NCBI RefSeq assembly: GCF_963678635.1
Contig: NC_087068.1
Span: forward strand, 684,001-748,000
From: Symsagittifera roscoffensis
Lineage: Eukaryota; Xenacoelomorpha; Acoela; Convolutidae
Length of the DNA: 64,000 bases
Direction: 5' to 3'
Numbering within the stretch: position 1 is the first letter of the stretch; each line of letters starts with the position of its first letter. The translations under genes were made by a program, and so were the position numbers. This document shows positions 33,440 to 45,842 of the stretch, piece after piece. The notes beneath the pieces are model-generated. The model did no database searches. It was not told where the DNA came from and saw only the letters and a list, made by a program, of their open reading frames with translations.

Positions 33440-36400
33440 CTTTTCCAACAACAGATCACAAAATTCATCATGCAATAGAAATAGAAACTATTCAAACAAT
33501 AGGAATAGAAGTTACTCAAACAATCGAAATCAAAATTATCCAAACAACAGATCACGAAATAATTCAAATAATAGATAAAATTATCAGAGATCAAATGATA
33601 ACTATCAGAACAGATCAAGAAATAAGTCACGAAATCGGAACTCAAGTTATAACAATAGATACAGAAATTATTCCCAGTCACCTCATAGGAATAATAACCG
33701 TTACCCCGATTCTCAACATCGATATAGAAGTAACACACCAAAACATTAAAGACAAATCAACGAAGTACAAACAAATGAAGAAATAACTTCAGACCCCCCA
33801 GGTATTGATAACACGGAAAATAATGAAATACAATTAAACCACATAAATTGCGAATCAGCAGATACTGAAAGTGATACAGATAACACTATGATAGTAAATA
33901 TGATAACAGTCGAAAATGACTATGAACCTATCATATACGAACAACCCTTCAGTTCACACATATACAAAAATCAATTAGAACTTCTGAATAATTATTATAT
34001 GGGATCAACTAATAATAATTTACAAGTTACTCAAGAATTAAACGAAATTAACACTGTTATTAAACCTATTTAAAATGACTAAAAACAAAGCTCAAATAAT
34101 CATTTTTACCAAAACGTTCAAAAAAAACAACCACAAAAAAAATTTGTACAATCCCATTTCTCTTAGAGAGCCCAAAAAATAAAGAATTTCAACCATCAGA
34201 TCTTGAAATTGATTTTTTAATAGACTCAGGAGCACGGTCAAATATCATTAACATCCCTACATGGAATGAAATCAGAACACTACATCTACATCCGAATCTA
34301 AAACCTCTCGAAACATCTAGTAAACTAGCAACAGCACAAGGATCAACATTAGTAAGTTATGGAGAAATCCAACTGTCCCTTGTTCCCACAAGAACAATGG
34401 AACAAAACAAGATTCTGAACAAACCATTCAAACAAACATTTCATATTACTGATATTAAACATAATATCATTGGAATACCATTTATCACCAAATACATACC
34501 CACAATAAACCTCTTAAATAGTAAACTCCATATAAAAGATAAATATACAAGAGTGAAAACACAGCCTTAACATTCTTTCAAAGATTAAACAAACAACCAC
34601 CATTTTTCTCAAAATTCTACCCTATTTATAATCAAGAACGAAAACACCTGAAACCTTTATCAGGAAGTGTATATAACTTTTCAATAAAACAAGTTCATCA
34701 GTATGACAAAGATCAAAACAGACAACAAATTTACATGTCAGATTTCGAATTTAGACCCATTCAAAAATGTTTCAAAATAACAATCTCATCTATAAAATAT
34801 GTGAAAAACACAAGTTCTGATATTATTTCACTACACGTGTCTAATAATACACCAAATAGAAAAACACTACCCCTAGGACTCCTGGGATATTGTGAAAAAA
34901 ATGCTACAACTTCACCTGTAAAAGAGGTAGCACACTATTAGATATTTGTCAATCAACAATTCTTGATGAAGAATTTTCCAAAAATCATATAATAAGCAAT
35001 GAAAAAAGAAAAACACATTATTTCACAAAAACCCCATATTTCAAACCAACTTTCAATATAACAAATTATACAGAAGAACAACAAAAATTCTTAACAATGT
35101 TCAATTTTCAACATTCACAAATAACACAAGATGAATTTGATAAATTAGCTAAACAACTAAAAAAATATTCGTCAGTTTACGGATCATCAAAATTTGACGT
35201 TGGAAAATATTGCTCATCCTTACACCTTCCATTAAGATTTGACACAGTTTTCAAAAAGCAAAAAGCAAGCAAAGTACCAATTCACTTACACGACAAGGTC
35301 AATAGATTACTTAATATTTTAGAACAATACGAAATTTTATCACCAGTAAATAAGGAAGAACAACCAAAAAGTAACACCTTTATCAACCCTGTTATCATTC
35401 TAGCAAAAAGTGAATCACTAAAAAGAGTTTTAGACGCTAGATATCTCAATTCACTAATTGATGAATCAAAATGTAATTGGCCTATAGAACCAATACAAGT
35501 TATCTTAACAAAGATCAATGGTAAGTACTTCACAACCGCAGATATGAATAGTGCTTACAATCAAATACCACTAGATAAACAATCAAGACAATTAACACAA
35601 TTTGTAATTGGAAATCAACAATATGAATTTAATCGATTATTCTATGGAATATCCATAGGACCAGCAGCTTTTTCAGCTTTTATGATTGAAATTTTTAGAC
35701 CACTAATACTCAAGAAAAAATGCAATCGCATATTTAGATGATATTTTCATGCAATCACAAACTAAAGACGAAATAATTTACAGTTTTGGAACAATATCAC
35801 AAAATACTTCAGAACGAAAATCTGAAAGCAGCCCCAGATAAATCACAATTCTTCTTAACACGCGTTAAATTTTTAGGACATAAAATTGAACGAAACACTA
35901 TCACTCCATTAGAATCTCGCATAGATGCAACTCAAAAACATCAACCACCTACAAATAAAAAGAAAATCTAAGAATTTCTTGGAATGTTGAACTTCTTAAG
36001 TAAATATGTTTACAAAATGCAATTATACTTAAGACTTTTCTATAACATCCTCAGACAACAAAATAATTTTGAATGGACCACTGAACATCAAACACAATTT
36101 GACGAAATTAAAAAACTTTTAAGAGAACAAATTTCAAACACCATTTCAGATCCAAACCAACCATTCTACGCAATGTGCGATGCTTCAAATTTTGGCATCG
36201 GCGCAGCATTATTACAATCACATATTGGAACAAATAAGATGAATCTTATATCAGCAAATTCACGATTTTTTACACAAGCTGAGGTACGACTCTCCACTCT
36301 AATGAGAGAGTGTACAGCTATATTATACACACTTACAGAATAAGAATTTCTGATACCTGGATCAAAACATCCAACAGTTTTATTTACAGATCATAAACTG

Positions 36401-38640
36401 ATTTTATTTATTTTTACACAAAAATCAAATCCAAATGATAGAGTTTATAGATTTCAATTAGTTTTGATGGAATTCCCAAACTTACATATAGTTTGAACAG
36501 CAGGAAAAATCCTTGCATTACCAGATATATTAAGTAGAAATACACCACCAGAATTATTTACACGAAAAACTACAGTTGAAATACCAAAAAATATTAAATT
36601 TTATCTCGCGAAAGATGAAATATCACCCCGACTAGATTGCAAATATGCAGTAAAAACCGACATTAATCAACCACAAATAAATAACTTACAACATTTCCCA
36701 CTCTACCTAGATTGCCAAAATAATCACTATGAAGTTAATTTATTAGGTACATCTACGTTTAAACCAATTCCATACTCACAATGGATAAAAAATAACACTC
36801 AACAAAAAAAAATAAATACAACAACCGCAAAAAAGACTTTTTCCACTAATTGAAAAAGAGAACTTAACCGATAAAATAAATTTATCAGGACCACAAACAA
36901 ATGACTCAAAATACACAATAAATCAAGTTTTTAACATCCATGACCCACTTGACACAATCCCCAAGTCTTAAAACTAGAAATTGACAATATTTTTCTCCCA
37001 CCAACAGAAAAAATTACACTTGAACTTTTAAAGCGATACCAAAATTTTGACCCAGTAATTAGACAACTAAGATCATTGTACAAATATAAAACAAAACCAG
37101 CAAAAGCTGATACCACAAATTTAGAAAACAAATTACTCCTTCAATATTTTCGAAAATTTAATAACACAACAATAAATGAAAATACAGATCTTTTAGAATA
37201 TCAATTAGATGATTCTAAAGTCCCCTGTCTCCCCTTAAGTATGACATTGATAGCATTCAACATCTCCCATACGCAAAATACAAAAGGACACTCTGGATCA
37301 GAAAAGACATACTCAAACTTTACACAAAATTTTTATTTTCCAAGCGCCCCAATTTGGATAAAAGTATTATACAATGATTGTATAATATGTCAATTGAAAA
37401 AACCTAATCAAAAACAAATAGCACAAAGACAAGATTTTAAAGGACAAAGTTTATATTTCAACCATAGAATTTCATTCGACACAAAAGGACCAATTTCACC
37501 ATCCTCTGAAGGAAATTCCTACATTATGGTCATTGTTGATGCAAGTACGCAATATGTAGCACTCAACCCAGTACCACACTGTAATGCTTATTACGCTTAC
37601 ACAACACTCTACGAACACTGGATAGCTAAACTTGGATTACCCGAAATTTTAGTCACAGACAACGGTACAGAATTCAATAATATTGAAATCATCACACTAT
37701 GCCTTTTATATAACATTTAACATAAACCACGTAAGTCTCACGCACCTTGGACCAATGGATTAGTCGAAGGTATGAACCGTTGATTGCAAGAATTTCTTAG
37801 ATGTATCATTAATGGAAATGATACACGATACACAGAATGGTCAGCAGATGTAAAAGTATTTCCCTTATCATACAATTCACAAATAAAAACAACTTTAGGA
37901 ATGTCACCATCGGAAATGGTTTTTAATCAAAAACCAAGAAAACCAATTATATTCACAGCAAATGCCCACAAAAATGCACAAGGTTATTGCAAACCAAATA
38001 AAGATTCAATATGCTATAATCTACCATTACATACACATGATGAAGATCATTTTCATCACCCACAAATCCTCAAATTAGCCTCCGGTACACATACCGAATG
38101 GATTTTAAATAGAGACAAAAAGCACAACGAAATCTACCTAAAAGTAATAAAGAAATTGTTACAAAGGCAAAACATTAACAATCAAATTAATTCACGTTTT
38201 ATGCCAGCCACAGATTTAAAAATCGGAACATTTGTTTTAATAGCAAATTTCCATACACAAAAAAGAATCTCTAAAAAATTACAACCACTTCGGAAAGGAC
38301 CATACCAAATAATTGCTAATCCCACTGAAGTAACATATAAACTCACAGATTCAACTAAAAAAGAAAATGTTCAACATCGTAACAATTTATTACCTTACTA
38401 CCCAAAAGAATACGCTTTACGCCAATTAACCCAATTATATTCTTTCACGGGTTTAAAAGTTATTCAAAACAATACACATATAGAACAAGAAACAAATGTA
38501 AATGATGACAATCATCATCAACGTGCTCAAAAACAAAACACAATTCATAAAAATACACAAACACCAGACCCAAATAAATCTGAAAAAGAAAGAAAAAATA
38601 GGAAAATGATAGAAAAAATCTTGCCACAAGAACAAAAAGA
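33440..38640 (+). pseudogene. pol: Pol copy A: nucleocapsid tail, protease, RT, RNase H, complete integrase, heavily broken
   Basis: Parts in order: Asn/Arg repeat tail (33470-33620, out of frame with Gag); protease DFLIDSGARS at about 34213; reverse transcriptase 35097-35741 (RVLDARYLN, FTTADMNSAYNQ, YGISIGPAAFSAF) with YLDD reached only after a frameshift at about 35720; RNase H CDASNFGIGAALLQ (35984-36343); integrase HHCC zinc domain (about 37255-37400) and DDE core (FDTKGP, VTDNGTEF, NGLVEG); and the GPY/F module LRKGPYQIIANPTEV. There are many nonsense changes (TAA near 35969 and 36342, TGA near 36496 and 37782, TAA near 37718) plus indels. It is the more decayed of the two pol copies. 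Confidence 0.92.
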
Positions 38641-41209
38641 AAACTATCCAAACAATCAATCACGAAACTCATCATATAATAGAAATAGAAACTATTCAAA
38701 TAATCGCAATAGAAGTTATTCAAACAATCGCAATCAAAATTACCCGAACAATCGATCAAGGAATAACTCATATAACAGATCAAATTACCACAGATCAAAA
38801 GATAATTATCAAAACCGATCACGAAACAATTCACAAAATCGACATTCAACTTATAATAATCGTTATAGAAATTATTCCCAATCACCACACAGAAATAATA
38901 ACCTTTATAATAATTCTAACAACCGCCACAGAAGTAGTACACCTAAACATCAAAGACATATTAATCAAGTACAATCAAATCCAGAAACAACATCAGACGC
39001 CCCAGGTATTGATGACACAGGAAATAACGAACTACAACTAAATCAAATAAACTGTGAATCATCAGATTCAGAAAGTGATACAGAAAACACTATCTCCATA
39101 AATATGATAGCAGTCGAAAATGACTACGAACCTATTATATATGAACAACCTTTTTCATCACACATATATGAAAATCAATTAGAACTCCTTCACAATTATT
39201 ATATTGAACCCATCCAAACCACACAAACGGCACAAGAAACTAACGAAATCAACACTTTAAATAAATCCAATGAAAATGACAAAACAAAATGCTTGAATAC
39301 AAATCACATCTACCAAAATATACAAAAAGAACAACCCAAAGAAAAAATTTGGACAATACCATTTCTTTTAGAAAGTCCAAGAAACAAAGAATTTCAACCA
39401 CCAGATCTTGAAATTGATTTTTTAATTGATTCAGGAGCAGAATCAAACATAATAAACATTCCCACATGGAATGAGATAAAAACATTACACCCAAAGCTAA
39501 CACCCCTTGCAACATCCAGTAAACTAGCAACAGCACAAGGATCGACATTGGTAAACTATGGAAAAGTTCAATTATTTCTTCTCCCCACAAGAACAATAGA
39601 GCAAAATAAAATTTTAAATAAACCATTTAAACAAATATTTCATATCACTGATATTAAACACAATATCATTGGAATACCATTTATCTCTAAATATATACCA
39701 ACAATCAACATCTTGAATAGTAAAATACTAATCAAAAATAAGTACACAAAAACAAAAGACACGTCCCTAACATTTTTTCAAAGATTAAACAAACAACCAC
39801 CATTCTTTTCAAAATTTTATCCAATATATAACCAACAAAGAAAACACCTGAAACCACTATCAGGAAACATATATAATTTTTCAATAAAACAAGTTCACCA
39901 ATATGATAAAAATCAAAATAAACAACAACTCTATATGTCAGACTTTGAATTCAAACCTATTCATAAGTTTTTCAAAATCACAATTTCATCCATAAAATAT
40001 TTGAAAAATACGAATTCAGATATTATTTCGTTACATGTATACAACAATACACCGTATCAAGTAACATTACCTTTACGACTTTTAGGATATTGCGAAACCA
40101 ACGCTACGACATCACCAATGCATGAAAAAGCATATCGCGTAAATAATATACTCCAATTATTAGATATTTGTCAATCCACAATTCTTAATGAAGAATTATC
40201 CATAAATAATATAATAAGTAATGAAAAAAGAAATACAGATTATTTCACAAAAACCCCATATTTCAAACCTACATTCAACATAAATAGCTATACAGCGGAT
40301 CAACAGATATTTTTGACAATGTTTAACTTCCAACATTCACAAATAACACAAGACGAATTTGATAAGTTAGCCAACCAGCTAATAAAATATTCATCAGTTT
40401 ATGCAACATCCAAATTCGATGTTGGCAAAATCAGTTCATCACTACATCTCCCGTTAAAACCTGACGCAGTTTTCAAAAAACAAAGAGCAAGTAAAGTACC
40501 AATTCATTTACACGATAAAGTGAACAGATTACTCGATATTTTAGAACAATACAAAATTATCTCACCGGTAAACAAAGAAGAACAACCAAAAGGTAACACA
40601 TTTATCAACCCAGTTATCATCCTAGCAAAAGGAGAATCATTAAAAATAGTTCTAGACGCTAGATATCTTAATTCACTAATAGACGAATCAAAATGCAATT
40701 GGCCTATTGAACCAATACAAGTTATTCTAACAAAAATCAACGGAAAATACTTTACAACCGCAGATATGAATAGTGCATACAATCAAATGCCACTAGATGA
40801 ACAATCACGACGTTTAACACAATTTGTTATTGGAAATCAACAATATGAATTCAACCGCCTATTCTATGGAATATCCATAGGACCAGCAGCATTTTCAGCT
40901 TTTATGAGTAAAATTTTTAGACCACTAATACTCAAGAAAAACGCAATCAACTATTTAGACGATGTTTTTATGCAATCACAGACAAAAGAAGAAATGTTTC
41001 AAGTTTTAGAACACTATCACAAAATACTTCAGAACGAAAATCTGAAGGCCGCTCCCGATAAATCACACTTCTTTTTAACACGAGTTAAATTCTTAGGACA
41101 TAATATAGAAAGAAAAACAATCACTCCATTAAAATCACGCATTGATGCTATTCAGAAGCTTCAACCACCAACAAACAAAAAAAAATCCAAGAATTCCTTG
41201 GAATGTTAA
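37784..41209 (+). CDS. Open frame fusing integrase C-terminus of copy A to tail, protease and RT of copy B
   Basis: An uninterrupted 1141-codon frame. Residues about 1-210 are the end of integrase A with the GPY/F module. About 285-410 is a Tyr/Asn/Arg repeat tail (NRNRNYSNNRNRSYSNN). Protease DSGA falls at about residue 548; RT spans about 850-1080, with YLDDVF near 1065. The duplication junction lies near 38640, where integrase-tail text (EKILPQEQ) switches to repeat-tail text that in copy A follows Gag. Whether any product starts at 37784 is doubtful: the ATG follows a nonsense codon inside integrase. It ends by a frameshift in an A-run near 41190. Confidence 0.85.
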   Translation: MQEFLRCIINGNDTRYTEWSADVKVFPLSYNSQIKTTLGMSPSEMVFNQKPRKPIIFTANAHKNAQGYCKPNKDSICYNLPLHTHDEDHFHHPQILKLASGTHTEWILNRDKKHNEIYLKVIKKLLQRQNINNQINSRFMPATDLKIGTFVLIANFHTQKRISKKLQPLRKGPYQIIANPTEVTYKLTDSTKKENVQHRNNLLPYYPKEYALRQLTQLYSFTGLKVIQNNTHIEQETNVNDDNHHQRAQKQNTIHKNTQTPDPNKSEKERKNRKMIEKILPQEQKENYPNNQSRNSSYNRNRNYSNNRNRSYSNNRNQNYPNNRSRNNSYNRSNYHRSKDNYQNRSRNNSQNRHSTYNNRYRNYSQSPHRNNNLYNNSNNRHRSSTPKHQRHINQVQSNPETTSDAPGIDDTGNNELQLNQINCESSDSESDTENTISINMIAVENDYEPIIYEQPFSSHIYENQLELLHNYYIEPIQTTQTAQETNEINTLNKSNENDKTKCLNTNHIYQNIQKEQPKEKIWTIPFLLESPRNKEFQPPDLEIDFLIDSGAESNIINIPTWNEIKTLHPKLTPLATSSKLATAQGSTLVNYGKVQLFLLPTRTIEQNKILNKPFKQIFHITDIKHNIIGIPFISKYIPTINILNSKILIKNKYTKTKDTSLTFFQRLNKQPPFFSKFYPIYNQQRKHLKPLSGNIYNFSIKQVHQYDKNQNKQQLYMSDFEFKPIHKFFKITISSIKYLKNTNSDIISLHVYNNTPYQVTLPLRLLGYCETNATTSPMHEKAYRVNNILQLLDICQSTILNEELSINNIISNEKRNTDYFTKTPYFKPTFNINSYTADQQIFLTMFNFQHSQITQDEFDKLANQLIKYSSVYATSKFDVGKISSSLHLPLKPDAVFKKQRASKVPIHLHDKVNRLLDILEQYKIISPVNKEEQPKGNTFINPVIILAKGESLKIVLDARYLNSLIDESKCNWPIEPIQVILTKINGKYFTTADMNSAYNQMPLDEQSRRLTQFVIGNQQYEFNRLFYGISIGPAAFSAFMSKIFRPLILKKNAINYLDDVFMQSQTKEEMFQVLEHYHKILQNENLKAAPDKSHFFLTRVKFLGHNIERKTITPLKSRIDAIQKLQPPTNKKKSKNSLEC

Positions 41210-43691
41210 ATTTTTTAAGCAAATACGTCTATAAAATGCAATTATACTTAAGACCATTCTATAATATACTCAGACAACAAAATAATTTTGAATGGAATAC
41301 AGAATATCAAACACGATTTGAAGAAATTGAAAAACTCCTAACTGAACAAATTTCGAATACAATTCCAGACCCAAATCAACCATTCTATGCAATGTGCGAT
41401 GCTTCAAATTTTGGCATCGGCGCAGCGTTATTACAATCACACAATGGTACAAACAAAATGAACCTTATATCAGCAAATTCTCGACTATTCACTCAAGCAG
41501 AGCTAAGACTCTCAACTCTAATGAGAGAATGTACAGCCATAATCTATACACTTACAGAATATGAATTTCTGATACTTGGATCAAAACATCCAACAGTTCT
41601 ATTCACAGATCACAAACCAATCATTTCAAAAATCAAACCCAAATCACCGAGTTTACAGATTTCAATTAATTCTAATGAAATTTCCAAACTTACATATAGT
41701 TTGGATAGAAGGAAGAAATCTTGCATTGCCAGACACATTAAGTCGAAATACACCACCTGAATTACTTACACGTAAAACTACAGTTGAAATACCAAAAAAT
41801 ATAAAATTTTACCTTGCAGAAAACGAAACATCACCCCGACTAGAATGCAAAAATGCAGTAAAAACTGACGTTGAACAATCACAAATAAATAACCTACAAC
41901 ACTTCCCACTTTATTTAGATTGCCAAAATAACCACTACGAAGTTGATCTACTTGGAACATCAACTTTCAAACCAATTCCATATTCACAATGGATAAAAAA
42001 TAACACCCAACAAAAAAGAGTAAAACAACACTCGCATAAAAAAGACCTTTTTCCGTTAATTGAAAAAGAAAATCTAACTGATAAAATAAATTTATCAGGA
42101 CCACAAACAAACGATTCAAAATACACAATAAATCAAGTTTTTGACCTACATGACCCACTTGACACAATTCCTTTATCTAAATTAGAAATTGAAAACATTT
42201 TTCTCCCTCCAACAGCAAAAAATTACAATTACAACCTTGAAACAATATCAAAATCTTGACACAGTAATTAGACAACTAAAATCATGGCACAAGTATAAAA
42301 CTAAACCCGTAAAAGCAGATACAAATAAACCTTATCCAAATCAAAAAAAAATAGCACAAAAACAAGATTTTAAAGGACAAAGTTTGTACTTTAATCACCG
42401 TATTTCATTTGATACAAAAGGACCAATTTCACCATCATCCGAAGGAAACTCATACATTATGCTAATTGTTGACGCATTTACACATTATGTAGCACTTAAT
42501 CCAGTACCACATTGTAACGCTTATTACGCTTACACAACACTTTATGAACACTGGATAGCCAAATTCGGACTACCAGAAATTTTAGTTACAGATAACGGCA
42601 CAGAATTCATTAATAATGAAATCATCACATTATGTCATTTATATAACATCAAACACAAACCACGTACATCTCATGCACCTTGGACAAACGGCTTAGTCGA
42701 AGGTATGAATCGTTCACTACAAGAATATCTTAGATGTATCATCAATGGAAATGATACAAGATACACCGAATGGTCAGCAGATTTAAAACTATTTCCCTTG
42801 GCATATAATTCACAAATCACGACAACTCTAGGAATGTCACCATATGAAATGGTTTTTAATCAAAAGCCACGCAAACCAATTATGTTTACAGCAAACTCTC
42901 ACAAAAATGCCCAAAGCCATTGTCAACCGAATAAAGATTCAATTTGTTATAAGCTACCTTTACACACACATGATGAAGATCATTTTCACCACCCACAAAT
43001 TCTTAAATTAGCCTCCGGTACACACACCGAACGGATTTTAAACAGAGATAAAAAACACAATGAAATTTACCAAAAAGTAACAAAAAAGTTGTTACAAAGA
43101 CAAAACGTTAATGAACAAATAAATTCACGTTTTACACCAGCCTCCGATTTAAAAATTGGAACATTTGTTTTAATACCCAATTTTAACACTAAAAAAGGAA
43201 TTTCTAAAAAATTACAACCCCTTCGTAAAGGACCATTCCAAATAATTGCAAAACCCACTGATGTCACATACAAAATCACCGACTCAGAACAAAAAGAAAT
43301 TGTTCAACATCGAAACAACCTATTACCTTATTATCCAAAAGAGTACGCACTACGCGAACTAACTCAATTATATTCTTTCACAGGTTTAAAAGTTATTCAA
43401 AATAATCCACATACAGAAAATGAAACAAAAGACCAACATGACATTCATCCCGAAAACCAAAATAAAAAATCAACTACAATAAAACACAATACAAAAAAGC
43501 TAGAAAAAAATATTCCCCAAAAAGAAAGAAAATATAGAAAAATGACAGAAAAAATTATACCCCAAGAACAAATCGACAAATCAGAACATAGAGAGTCATC
43601 ACGACTTAGAAATCAACCACGCAAAAATTATAAAACATTCATCCCACAATCTAAAATATTAAAGAAAGTTGAATTTCAAAAACAACTTTAA
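38641..43691 (+). pseudogene. pol: Pol copy B: tail, protease, RT, RNase H, integrase lacking HHCC; three frameshifts
   Basis: Second tandem pol. Protease DFLIDSGAES (about 39418), RT with intact YLDD (about 40960), RNase H (41203-41640; CDASNFGIGAALLQ, RLSTLMREC, TDHKP), a connection region in another frame (41576-42259), and integrase 42189-43691 with D, D and E (FDTKGP, VTDNGTEF, NGLVEG) and GPY/F. Frameshifts lie near 41190 (A-run), 41620 and 42235, with no nonsense changes in the long frames. About 285 nt encoding the integrase HHCC domain, present in copy A, are missing at about 42325. The C-terminus ends with a unique basic tail at 43691. Confidence 0.92.
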
Positions 43692-44284
43692 TTTTACATT
43701 TATTAATCTTTGCACCTCTGAAATATTTTGAACTTTCATTTTTCAAAATAACATGCTGACAGACAAGAAACGATTCTAGTTCAAAATTAGCCAATAGGAT
43801 TCACCCAATCCGTCACCTTCTATAACTCTAACACAAACCAACTAGACGACAAATTTTAAACTCCAGGCATATCTATAACTATAACTTTGCGACCTCCAGG
43901 TCAAAAATAAGCAAACCATTCCAACTTGACAACTAAAATAAATATCACCATAATATCATAACCCTCCCTTATCTAATAAACCAAAGATCAACAATATTTC
44001 CCCAACTCAGACCTCAAATACCCCCCAAACAAATATGTTAAATTAGCCTAAAGTAAAAGAACGACCATTTTAATTAGCCTAAAGTATCAAAAATTCAAAA
44101 ATACCCCAGATCACTTGACAAATAAAAATAAAGAAAAAGAAGACCTCCCGATCACCATAAAATTCGCCCCCAACAATTTTTCACAAAACTCAACCCACTT
44201 GTCAAAAAACCAATAAATAATTCGACCACACTTGAAAATTGCCTCAAACAACAAAAAATATTCGATCGAGAAGCCATTTCTTAA
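43692..44284 (+). other. Non-coding spacer inside the retroelement
   Basis: About 590 bp between pol and the accessory ORFs, A/C-rich on the + strand, stops in all frames. A splice acceptor for downstream ORFs could lie here, but I cannot single one out. Confidence 0.5.
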
Positions 44285-44515
44285 ATGCTCTTCTCTCGAC
44301 CAGTCAACATAATTCTTAACATTCTCATAAACTTTTTAACGATATTTAAACTTTTAATCATATTTTTTTTTGATACCTTTGAAGCTTTTATAATAATCTT
44401 AATCATTTTTTGCAATATTTTTTTAATTTTCTATTCCCTATTTGAACTATACCTCCAACTTTCAAAAGCTATTGACTATATCCACAGGTACGATTCACAA
44501 AACTTATCTAAATGA
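44285..44515 (+). CDS. Small membrane ORF 1 (76 codons)
   Basis: MLFSRPVNIILNILINFLTI begins a very hydrophobic, Ile/Phe-rich protein with two probable membrane helices (about residues 8-30 and 34-58) and a short polar tail. The stop codon overlaps the next ORF's start as ATGA (44512-44515). No family recognised. Size and topology are viroporin-like, but A/T-rich DNA readily encodes hydrophobic text by chance, so support comes mainly from the ATGA junction and position. Confidence 0.4.
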   Translation: MLFSRPVNIILNILINFLTIFKLLIIFFFDTFEAFIIILIIFCNIFLIFYSLFELYLQLSKAIDYIHRYDSQNLSK

Positions 44516-44700
44516 TACGAACCATTTTTAGTAGAACCGATATTTTTTTATTATTTGTAATATTTATAACATTTCTATCATCCCTCATCTTGACAATATG
44601 CAAATGTATAAAAAAAGCAATCATCACATTTGCCCTAGCAACAATCCTTCTAATTCTTTTTCTAGAAGAGTACTACAATAGACATAAATTTTTTCACTAA
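44512..44700 (+). CDS. Small membrane ORF 2 (62 codons), ATGA-coupled to ORF 1
   Basis: Starts within the stop of the preceding ORF (ATGA). It has two hydrophobic segments (FLLFVIFITFLSSLILTI, about 12-29; IITFALATILLILFLEE, about 37-53) separated by a CKCIKK basic loop. Its end overlaps the opening of the Pro-rich frame (open from 44688). Function unknown; same caution about composition as for ORF 1. Confidence 0.4.
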   Translation: MIRTIFSRTDIFLLFVIFITFLSSLILTICKCIKKAIITFALATILLILFLEEYYNRHKFFH

Positions 44701-45842
44701 AAGGAACAGATCAAAAACCATCAAAAATTGCTAACCAACAATCCCACAGTCAGTCTTCACCGACATCATCCCAAGAAAATCCAACACCACCTACAACTAC
44801 CCAAAACCCCCAAACATCTACACGAATTTATTTTCAAGATAACCCCTATACCTTTGAAGAACGACACGCTCGCTTATCTGAACCATTAGAACCAGTTCAA
44901 CGACAAGCACCTCTAAGTGAACCAACATATAACTTATACCCGACACTACCACAAGAATTAAGTAGAATACAAAATATAAGCCAAAATCAAAATACAGTTG
45001 AAATAAATAGACAAATTATACATCCTCGACGAAACAGGAATTTTCAAACCCCCCGAGTACATTTTGATATACCCCAATCCCCATCACAAAATACTCCAGA
45101 AAACCCCATTGGTATATTACCAGAAACCCCTACGCTTCTTTCACAACGTAGCACTTCAAGCCTACCCTCAGATTACTTAGGTTCAACACCAACATCTGAA
45201 CAAATACGTGAAAATCCCTTTAACCCCCCAAACCAAACATCACGACCACCATATTGGCCAACACAATCATTCACACAAGGTGAACCAAATTTAATCAATG
45301 ATCCATTAGACATTTCTACGGATACAACAACATCTTCATCACAACCAGAAACATTATCACTACCATCAACACCATCAATAAGCCAGATTTCACCAACACC
45401 TTTTAACTTAAATTTCCCAAATAACCTCGACGCTAGATATCGAGAACAATCATCAACAAATATTCCTTTAAGACTAGACTGGAATACATTTACAGCACCT
45501 CCACCATTATTTGGACAACACCCAGAAAGTAACCGACTCCACAACTGGGCACTCAATAGACTACAATATAGACAAGACATCCACGAAGACATCCGTGATC
45601 ATAACATCCAAATACTCCAACAAAATAGTCTACAATTAAAATTTGAAATCACGGTTAAACTCAACAACATCGCTCAACATCCCTATCCATTAAACCCACC
45701 AAATATAACAGCTCAATCCCTACCACCACCATTTATAACAACTGAAGTAAAATACAAATACGACAGATATACCAAAAAGACAATTGGTTACATCACATTT
45801 TATAACCCATACTCAGGATTATCATACACAAGTATATTCTAA
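44688..45842 (+). CDS. Proline/serine/threonine-rich frame without an ATG (about 384 codons)
   Basis: Stop-free from just after a TAA (44685) to TAA 45840-45842 with no in-frame ATG, so it is easily missed. It is rich in Pro/Gln/Ser/Thr (SSPTSSQENPTPPTTTQNPQ near the start), then a more structured C-terminal third (NRLHNWALNRLQYRQDIHED; VKYKYDRYTKKTIGYITFYN). Such length is unlikely by chance and suggests it is expressed by splicing, frameshifting or a non-AUG start. Its last 37 nt overlap the envelope frame. Function unknown; a Gag-like, matrix or secreted mucin-like role are all possible. Confidence 0.6.
   Translation: MFSLKGTDQKPSKIANQQSHSQSSPTSSQENPTPPTTTQNPQTSTRIYFQDNPYTFEERHARLSEPLEPVQRQAPLSEPTYNLYPTLPQELSRIQNISQNQNTVEINRQIIHPRRNRNFQTPRVHFDIPQSPSQNTPENPIGILPETPTLLSQRSTSSLPSDYLGSTPTSEQIRENPFNPPNQTSRPPYWPTQSFTQGEPNLINDPLDISTDTTTSSSQPETLSLPSTPSISQISPTPFNLNFPNNLDARYREQSSTNIPLRLDWNTFTAPPPLFGQHPESNRLHNWALNRLQYRQDIHEDIRDHNIQILQQNSLQLKFEITVKLNNIAQHPYPLNPPNITAQSLPPPFITTEVKYKYDRYTKKTIGYITFYNPYSGLSYTSIF

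Noticed and set aside
33202-33786. 194-codon Ile/Thr/Gln-rich + frame
   Set aside because: It is the out-of-frame reading of the nucleocapsid repeat tail; in the homologous copy at 38.6-38.9 kb the true frame reads NRNRNYSNNRN-type text.
33440-43691. Two separate nested retroelements instead of a doubled pol
   Set aside because: No LTR, Gag or target duplication lies between the two pol regions; the junction near 38640 joins coding text directly in one open frame.
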